Source: Dryococelus australis
Taxonomy: Eukaryota; Arthropoda; Insecta; Phasmatodea; Phasmatidae
Reading direction: 5' to 3'
DNA: 64,000 nucleotides
NCBI GenBank assembly: GCA_029891345.1
Contig: CM057009.1
Coordinates: forward strand, 228,585,120 to 228,649,119
This document shows positions 57,745 through 64,000 of this stretch, one piece after another. How positions within the stretch are numbered: the stretch's first letter is position 1; the number at the start of each line of letters is the position of its first letter. The notes beneath the pieces were generated by a model that saw only the letters and a list, made by a program, of their open reading frames with translations, had not been told where the DNA came from and ran no database searches. The position numbers were made by a program, and so were the translations under genes.

Positions 57745-58003
57745 AGTGGAGAGTAGAGTGGCGAGATTTGGGCATTTCCAAACAGCTAGGTCTTAAGAGC
57801 GAATGAGCGTGATTGAAGTGAGAGTGGAGCGGTACTAGAATGATGGGGCGGGGGGAAACGGGAGATCCCTGAGAAAACCCGCCGACCAACGGCATCGTCC
57901 AGCACGATTCCTACTTGCGAAAATCCGGTGACCCAGCCGGGGATTGAGCCCGGTTTGCCTAGGTGGAAGGTAAGCATGCTAATTTCTGAGCCACAGAAAC
58001 CTG
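57745..58003 (-). mobile_element. tRNA-derived SINE, copy 2
   Basis: On the minus strand the head GTTTCTGTGGCTCAGAAATT has an A-box (TGGCTCAG) and, 45 bp on, a B-box (GGGCTCAATCCCC), followed by CGGCTGGGTCACCGG. The body has GAATCGTGCTGGACG, TTTTCTCAGGGATCTCC and CTTAAGACC, shared with the copy at 48.6 kb. It is GC-rich in an AT-rich host sequence and interrupts the Polinton 3 gene run. It resembles tRNA-Gly or a related tRNA in the anticodon arm, but this is not certain. Confidence 0.7.
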
Positions 58004-58060
58004 ACTAATATTTTAAAACAAGGTTTTGTTTCAACTTACAATTTCTATGATTAAGATACC

Positions 58061-58210
58061 ATGTCTGACGATCTCATAGAATTAGTTTTCAAATTTCACC
58101 TAAAACTACAAAACTTACAGTTGATGATCTTGGAAAATATTCGCGACGAGAATGAGCTGCGAGAAAAGGGTGTCAATCTTAAGCAAATAGAAAATTGTAT
58201 AAATACTTAG
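58061..58210 (+). pseudogene. small Polinton late-gene-like frame
   Basis: A 49-codon frame starting MSDDLIELVFKFHL. I recall insect Polinton proteins with a segment of the form V(S/T)P.LLELLFKK.P, which this resembles. The SINE lies between it and the capsid region on the same strand, so both may once have belonged to one transcription unit. Confidence is low because the match is short. Confidence 0.3.
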
Positions 58211-58400
58211 TAGAGCATCGAATATTAACTGCATTGAATAATGACATAATATTTCACTTTATTTTAAGTTAAACTTGCTTCTTTTTAGCTTAAATTTGCT
58301 TGATTAATCTTGCAAATTTGGCTTACTTTGTATAAAATTAAGATTTACTAATTTTTTGAAAATTACCCTTGAATAAAAAATGCGATATTTCGTGCTACCT

Positions 58401-58423
58401 TCTTTTTTTTTTTTTTTTTTTTT
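58401..58423 (+). repeat. poly-T tract
   Basis: A run of 22 T at 58,402-58,423, followed by T-rich decayed sequence. Confidence 0.85.
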
Positions 58424-58537
58424 GGAAAAGCATGAAAAAATCTTTTTAGGGTTTTTTTTGACTATTTTTGGAGCTTTTTTGAGATAAATTTTGTGCTTGA
58501 AAAAAAGGTAAAAACATGGCAAAACCTTGAAAAACCC

Positions 58538-61275
58538 TTAAAAATTAAGGAAATTTGAATCAAAAATAGGTTTGTTAAATTGCTTCAATACAAGTTTTGC
58601 ATGTTCATAGTCATCGTCAGTTATGTCAGATTCATTTAGCTTATTGTAGGATTCACTCTTTGGTGGAAGTTCAGTTTCTTCAAATTTCTTTCGACTGTCA
58701 ATATAATCGTATGGATAAACACCTTTTCTAATAACTAAATCTACTTGATCTTCTGATAAATGCATTTGCGTATGCTTCCTTATTCCTTGGTTAAATTAGA
58801 TACTTATTTATCTAAACTACTAGCTATAAATTTATAGGTGTCTATACATCTCATATTTAAATGTTCTGTTTGTTTTCCAGAAGTAATATACTTTTCTTCG
58901 ATATTTGCAATTAAATATATCTTTCCTTCATCATATCCTAGCTCGTTAATAAATAAATGAGCATCATACCCAGCTAAGTTATGAAAATATATTATAACAA
59001 GATTGAGTAGTTTAAATTGTAGTTTACAATTATTACGTACTGGGTTAGTGAATTTTCCAGCTGTATGATCACGGTTATGTACTTTTTCATTTTCCTTCGT
59101 ATATTTACACTGGCATACAGCACATTTTTTTTATGTATTATATAACGCTTATTCTTCTTTGTAAGTGGATGCAATGCTTCAATTTGTGAATATATTTCCC
59201 CAAACTCTTCTACAATATTTCCCATTTTCATTGAATGTACAGACATATTATGTGCATTAGGACATCGAAATGTTACAGGGTCCTTATAATCTCCATAACT
59301 ATATAGAATAAAATAACAAGAACCAGAGACTTCATGTAAATGATATTTCATTTTATATGATTCATTATTCAACATTAATTCAATGATATTTATTTGTTCA
59401 TAAGTAAGTTTACATTATTATTTTAATACCTCCCTATAAAAGCCATTACCAATATCATCCTCTTAAAACAGGATATCCTTTGATTAATTTAAATGTCTTT
59501 ATTTCCCTTGGATTAGGCTTAGTGGTTGATATTTTCTTTTTGTAATGATTCAAAATCTGCTATTTTTGTAAAAGGCACTTTCGTTGTATGTTTGTAGTTT
59601 GAATGCTATTTTTTCACCTTTCAAAAGTAAACTGATTCTTATTGATTCTTTTTTAGAGCAGTCATCTGTATGTTTATTTAATTTTTCTTGGGAAGTTACC
59701 TATCACATATGTAAGTTCTACCATTATGACAATTTTTTGCACCGAAAACAGCCCCGATGCATCATTTATCCAACAGCAAAGCGATTTTTTGTCATCTTTG
59801 AAATAGAGTAAATTTTTATGATTATACTTTTTGTGTTTTGTAAATTTTAGTGGATATACTTTGAATTTATCATCAATTTGATTTTTAATTTTTTTTTGTA
59901 TATTGTCAAACTCAATAGAATATTCATATTTATCTATTACTTCGTCTATATTAAGCCCTTCGTTTATATATTTAGTAACTCTTTCTGAATTTTTGCCTGC
60001 TGGAAACAACGCAGACTTGATTGCTCAAAGAAAACATTTTGATCTTAATTTTTTACATTAAAGTATGTTTTCTACTCTTAATCTCATCTGGTAGACCAAA
60101 ATATAATGATCCATTTAATGGATTTTACTTATTTATAGCTATAATTTTTCAAATTACTATATCTAAAACCCATCCTGAGCCTCTTCTTTGTAATTCAGAT
60201 ATTCGTGTGTTGCTTTTTTTTTGTTACATTTTTGTAGTACCTTTAATTTCTCGTTCGTTCAATATTGTATTGGTAGACGACTGCATGTTAAACTCCTGAA
60301 AGATAAATTCCTGTATTTGGGGATGGTTTTGTTTGTGCAAATTGGCCACAAGATTAACGACCTATTTGCGATACTTCTTAGTTATGATAACGTATTGATT
60401 ATGGGTGATTTTAACACCGACCTCTTAAAAGAATCACGTCAAACATTGCTCCATACTAATATCTTCTCCTCATGTAATCTAGTATACTGTCCACTTGAAG
60501 CCACCCACCATACTAATAATGCGAACACTCTGATTGACCTCATAGTCACATCAAAAGCTGACCAAGTCCTACACTGTGGACAAATCAGTGTGCCGGGTTT
60601 ATCGCATCACCTCATGCATGTAACCTATTTACTTCGTACTCCAAAATGTTTACCGAAAATTATTACCTACAGAAATCTGAAAAGGATCGACATGCCACAT
60701 TTTATCAACGATGCTTCTGAAATACAGTGGAGTGACATAGACTATTTGCATACAGTTGATGACAACTTAAAAATGTAAATTTAAGTTTTAGAACTTTTGC
60801 TAGTCAATGATATCTTGTAGTTTAATTTTATAAATAGTATAAATATGTGTATATGGATATATGTCAGGTGTGTATATGGTTTTATGTATGCATGTATGTT
60901 TTATTCGTGTAAGTTCACAATTAAGGTTATTTTTATTTTATGTAAGATTTTTTTATATATTTCATGTAAGTCTCTTTATAAAAATAAGTGTTATATTATA
61001 TTATGGAAAGTGTTTAAGAGAAGGTGATAATACCTTAACTTCGCCACAAAAAAATAAAGATTTATTATTATTATTATTATTATTATGTGAACTTTCACCC
61101 CTCTATCTTTCTCAAGGCTATCGCGTATTATCTCAAATATGTTAGGTTTTGATGAATTTATAAAATGATTGGGCTGTACTAAATTAGCTCTATTTTCAAT
61201 GTAATATTTTGTTAACCTACATTTAAAAACTTTTTCAACTGTGTAACTATTTGATGGTACTTCCATCAAATGCTT
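58538..61275 (-). pseudogene. Polinton 3 DNA polymerase B (fossil), split by a LINE
   Basis: The minus strand carries the family B protein-primed polymerase of another lineage than copies 1 and 2. Blocks: MEVPSNSYTVEKVFKCRLTK and YYIENRANLVQPNHFINSS (61.0-61.27); LPDEIKSRK-like sequence near 60,080; KHKKYNHKNLLYFKDDKKSL (59.7-59.9); HEVSGSCYFILYSYGDYKDP and PNAHNMSVHSMKMGNIVEEF (59.0-59.37); DLVIRKGVYPYDYIDSRKKF and TDDDYEHAKLVLKQFNK (58.54-58.77; family: FPYDY.DS...F.ETELPP ... DEDYEHA). It is broken in several places, and a LINE interrupts the N-terminal part. Confidence 0.8.
60325..61086 (+). mobile_element. internally deleted LINE with endonuclease and (TTA)n tail
   Basis: The plus-strand frame 60,221-60,778 carries KINDLFAILLSYDNVLIMGD with GDFNTDLLKES (endonuclease G-D-F-N block), then TLIDLIVTSKADQVLHCGQI and GLSHHLMHVTY (the later D and S-x-H blocks). 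This is a Jockey/CR1/I-type LINE endonuclease. The RT is absent: after about 60,776 the sequence goes straight to 3'-end DNA ending in ATAAAGA and (TTA)n at 61,060-61,086. Polinton polymerase B sequence resumes on the minus strand beyond the tail, so the LINE inserted into it. No target duplication was identified. The 5' edge is approximate. Confidence 0.7.
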
Positions 61276-61299
61276 ACACAGTTGTATACACTAGCAGAA

Positions 61300-61560
61300 A
61301 AAGGAAATTTTTTAAAAATTCTTTTTATTTTCTTCATATATTTCTTTGGCATTGGCATCTAAAAAGGTAAATTTTCTAAATTCCAATTTGTTAACCGGCT
61401 ACTTTTTTTTTTCTAGGGTATACAAATACATTATTAGAAAAATTAAATATTCATTTTAATTCCTTTTCATCTTCTTCATATATTTCTTTGACATTGGCAT
61501 ATGAAAAAGGTAAATATGCAAAGTTCCCTTTTGGTCATTTATTTAAATTTATTGGTATAA
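61300..61560 (-). repeat. two-unit tandem repeat encoding ANxKEIYEE
   Basis: The minus strand reads FSYANVKEIYEEDEKELK near 61,470-61,520 and FLDANAKEIYEENKKNF near 61,320-61,375. The DNA copies (TTCTTCATATATTTCTTTGG or GAC then CATTGGCAT) are 141 bp apart. The unit is about 47 residues. It lies upstream of the Polinton 3 polymerase B N-terminus; the family is unknown. Confidence 0.5.
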
Positions 61561-61564
61561 TTAT

Positions 61565-61890
61565 TTTTATTAAAATTAAATTAGTTTTTTTTTTTTTTTG
61601 TTTGTAATAAATCTTCTTTTTAATTCTCTACCTATAACACTCAACTCCCACACTCTCAATTCACTCAGTTCACTTACTGGAATGGGCGACGACATTTTTA
61701 ATAGGCATTTATAAAGAATAAAAATGTGTAAGTAAAACGAAAAATAGGTAGATGGACTGCGTGAGAGAAGATCTCAGAGAGAAGCAGTTAAATGAGAACG
61801 ACATTTCAAACAGAACCGAATGGAAGAGACTTGCCCGAAACGTCGACCTCACAGGAAAGGGATAGGACGAAGAAGAAGTTAAAGAAATAA
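61565..61890. other. AT-rich spacer
   Basis: Poly-T tract near 61,586, then a GC-richer patch at 61,750-61,860. The patch reads as poorly coding on both strands. It joins the cysteine-rich array at about 61.9 kb. Confidence 0.35.
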
Positions 61891-61899
61891 TACGAAAAA

Positions 61900-63140
61900 T
61901 ATTTTTTTTACTATTTAACTTCTTGTTATGACAATATTTCTCAATAAAACATGTTTCACAAATTGTTGTATATTTGTCCTTAGTAGTTTTATGAGAACAT
62001 AAATTTGTACTTTTTTTTCTCATTACATACTGTATGTCTTTCTTGAATATTTATCATGTCCCGTTTCAGTAGGAATATCTACTACTGCATTGCGTAATTT
62101 ACACTTTTTATGATTTTTGAGACATACATTACAAACACATTTTCCACATTCGCATAGTACTTTCTCTATATTTAATTTATAATGATTTCTGATTTTCAAT
62201 ATAAAATATTCTACATTTTGTTGTACATTTGTCTTTAGTAGTTTTATGAGTATAAAATGAATCGCTAGATTTTTTTTCCCTATTACATACTACACATTGC
62301 TGTGGATTCCCTTCTAGGAGAGGAGGCCATGCACTCAAATAGGGATTTTGCGTAGACAGAGAGAGAGATAGAGCAGTTTCATGCAAATTACTGCTTTTAT
62401 TGATAGCAATTCTAATACAACTCAAGATGCACCAAAGGCTTTACAATTACAATATTACTTCAATCTCTGGAAGCCATTACTTTATGCTGAAAGCAAAGCT
62501 ATATTCAATCAAGGATAATACTACTCTTAAGGAGCACTTATGTCAGCTTTCGCTTATCCGGTCACCTCACGTAAACTACGTGGCCCAAACTAGAATTATA
62601 TTTACCCTGAGGAATATAGAGGTGGCAGCGAGGAGGCTCTCTCGACAGCGGGGTCGTCAGGTGTCGACCCAGGACCACAAGGACAGGTGGTCCTCCTGGC
62701 AGTGGCGTCTCGGGCAGGCCCTCTGGCGGCAGTGGAACAAGATGACCGCTAGCTACCATCTCTCACATCTTATATATGCATGGGCCCGACGTTGTTCGCA
62801 TTCCCCCTTGGCTGTTGACATAACTAGGTCAGGCTGCCGAGGCCATGTTTCCTCCAGCGTTACCGCTTGGCCTGGCAACCCTTGCTGGTGTCGATCACAG
62901 TAACATGTCTTAGTTGAATAATCATGTTGAATTTCTATTGTATTGAGTAATTTAGTACTTTTTTCCTTTTTGAGACATACATTGTAAACAAATTTTTTCA
63001 CATTCGCATTGTAATGTCTCTTCATTTAACTCATAACGACTTCTAGCATATTCACTATAACATTTTTTACAGATTTTAAAATGCTTATTTTTATTTGTTT
63101 ATGTGATGATAAACTCCCTGTATTTAATAGTTCACCACAC
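61900..63140 (-). pseudogene. tandem cysteine-rich modules, family not recognised
   Basis: The minus strand has repeated modules. One part has the form VCNxEKKSxxxxxHKTTKDK, then C-x2-C (TTICETCFIEKYCHN at about 61,920; TTKCRIFYIEN at about 62,210). Another has CECGKCVCNVCLK (62,110-62,160) and CECEKICLQCMS (62,950-63,010), with ICKKCYSEYARSRYELNEE before it (63,010-63,075). The order suggests two or more copies of a two-part zinc-binding unit, about 90 residues each. Cysteine spacing (CxC-x4-CxxC) is treble-clef-like. A GC-rich LTR interrupts it. It lies just upstream of the Polinton 3 polymerase B and could be an accessory gene of it. The region is broken. Confidence 0.45.
62300..62905 (-). 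mobile_element. solo LTR of the Gypsy 1 family
   Basis: This GC-rich block interrupts AT-rich cysteine-module sequence. On the minus strand it has a TATA box (GCATATATAAGATG, near 62,775), then CGAGAGAGCCTCCTCGC and CTCAGGGTAAATATAA (near 62,610-62,645), matching the LTR at 5.9-6.55 kb, and an AATAAA signal near 62,398. No pol or gag sequence adjoins it, so it is a solo LTR. A TGTTACTG start at about 62,904 is possible. Target duplications were not identified. Confidence 0.65.
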
Positions 63141-63289
63141 TATTTACAAAGCTTCTATATGTTATTATTTGCCATTTCATAAGAGAGCAGTGATTCGATT
63201 TTATTTATAAAGAAATTGATTAAGAAAAAGAAAAATGCCAAGCATACACAAATGAAAACTAAAGTGATCCAAAGAAAATTTACTGTTTT

Positions 63290-63625
63290 TTTTTAATTTC
63301 TTGTTTTTTTCGGGTCTTTTTTGTGCTTCTTTGTGGCTGGTGGTTTTTTTCCTGTACTTAAGTGGACATTGTTGCTTCAATTTGCTTGATTTTTGTTTAA
63401 ATTTTCTTTATTTTGCTTAACTTCGTATTTTAATTTTGACTTTAAATACTCGATTTTTACTTAAATTTACTAGATTTTAGCCTAAATTTGCTTGACTTTG
63501 GCTTAAATTTGCATGATTTAAAAGTGATACAAAAATGGAATGAAAATTTTTAACAAAACCATCTATTACTTGTGTTTGGTCTAAATTTTCTTGATTTTGT
63601 CTAAAATTTATTTGTTTTTGAGAAG
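63290..63625 (+). repeat. degenerate minisatellite, TTAAATTTGCTTGATTTTGG unit
   Basis: Words such as CTAAATTTGCTTGACTTTGG, CTTAAATTTGCATGATTT, GTTTAAATTTTCTTTATTTTGC and TCTAAATTTTCTTGATTTTG recur every 20-30 bp. Related words (AGCTTAAATTTGCTTGATTAA) occur at 58,270-58,330. It is a decayed AT-rich minisatellite on the outer side of the cysteine array. Confidence 0.55.
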
Positions 63626-63764
63626 TAGGGTGAAGCAGAATATGACATTTCTAGAAAATATGAAAAATTTGCTCAAATGAGTAATTTATCAATTTTTTGG
63701 AGTATTTTGAACATATTTTAGTTGTTTAGGTGAGCTGAGCCAGAACTCTCACTCTAATACTACT

Positions 63765-63850
63765 GACGACACCGACGGTAATTCCTAAATTGATAGGGCA
63801 TGCGACTCGTCCCGCCAGGACGTCGGGTGAAAAGATCCTGTTGGAATGCT
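63765..63850 (+). mobile_element. tRNA-like SINE head fragment
   Basis: TTGATAGGGCATGCGACTCG looks like a D-arm/A-box. GGACGTCGGGTGAAAAGATCCTG looks like a decayed T-arm with B-box (consensus GGTTCAAATCC). The spacing fits a tRNA. It is GC-richer than the AT-rich flanks. It is probably a SINE head, not a tRNA gene. Confidence 0.35.
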
Positions 63851-64000
63851 AGAGGCTTGTTATAAAATTAATATAATGCAACGTATGTATTATATTTTTA
63901 TTTATTAAAAAAGGGTACATAAATACAAAAAGTTATCTATGTAACACATTCTCGGCAGACATCCATGAACTGATCGAACCCACATCTGTATCTGCCTTTA

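Larger units (their letters stand above)
52100..61275. mobile_element. Polinton (Maverick) 3, most complete fossil
   Basis: Over about 9 kb I recognise integrase (minus, 52.1-53.0), adenain-like protease (minus, 53.9-54.3), PLA2-like sequence twice (54.7-55.5), a capsid region (plus, 56.4-57.6), a small late-gene-like frame (plus, 58.06-58.2) and polymerase B (minus, 58.5-61.3). This set is that of an arthropod Polinton/adintovirus-like element. It is extremely AT-rich and heavily broken, and was later hit by a SINE and a LINE, so it is old. Terminal inverted repeats were not found. Confidence 0.8.

Noticed and set aside
57780-58003. Functional tRNA gene
   Set aside because: The tRNA-like head continues into a conserved SINE body, and the acceptor stem does not pair by eye.
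1-64000. CRISPR arrays, bacterial operons, rRNA genes
   Set aside because: No regularly spaced identical repeats, no Shine-Dalgarno-linked gene runs and no rRNA-like conserved blocks were seen; the window is eukaryotic.

Overview
The window looks like intergenic DNA from a large, AT-rich arthropod genome, most likely an insect. The evidence is the kind of elements present: arthropod-type Polintons (Mavericks) with protein-primed DNA polymerase B, integrase, adenain-like protease, PLA2-like and capsid genes; Ty3/Gypsy elements; an R1-like LINE; and tRNA-derived SINEs. I found no intact host gene that I can name. The window is a transposon graveyard of nested and truncated elements, separated by AT-rich DNA and diverged tandem repeats.

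Layout. 1-5.9 kb: no recognised gene except a 195-codon open frame (4,632-5,219, minus) that shares its C-terminal motif with a Polinton-associated frame at 25 kb; GT-rich diverged repeats and a TATAAGCATAGTT repeat lie around it. 5.9-13.1 kb: a Gypsy element on the plus strand (LTR, gag, protease, RT/RNase H, integrase, env-like start), without a recognisable 3' LTR. 13.1-19.1 kb: repeats, a 192-bp tandem duplication, and decayed C2H2 zinc-finger sequence on both strands. 19.6-23.3 kb: a second Gypsy element on the minus strand. 24.2-31 kb: Polinton integrase, a small Polinton frame and polymerase B copy 1. A pair of inverted repeats at 25.9 and 33.6 kb encloses the polymerase but not the integrase. 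31-37 kb: duplications and GC-rich minisatellites. 37-40.6 kb: polymerase B copy 2 of the same family, in the same orientation about 9.8 kb away. 42.8-47.5 kb: an R1-like LINE on the minus strand that has lost the RT core. 47.5-52 kb: AT-rich, with a SINE and a tRNA-like head. 52.1-61.3 kb: the most complete Polinton fossil (integrase, protease, two PLA2-like copies in a palindrome, capsid region, polymerase B), itself hit by a SINE and a LINE. 61.3-63.2 kb: a cysteine-rich tandem-module region interrupted by a solo LTR of the same family as the 6-kb LTR.

Taken together, the genes describe mobile-element life cycles rather than host pathways. The Polinton set would provide replication (polymerase B), integration, virion maturation (protease) and capsid. 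The Gypsy sets provide gag-pol functions. All of these copies look old and broken. The parts I cannot place in a known family are the cysteine-rich array, the zinc-finger cluster at 16-19 kb, the extra coding-like tail of the LINE, and the inverted-repeat pair around polymerase B copy 1.
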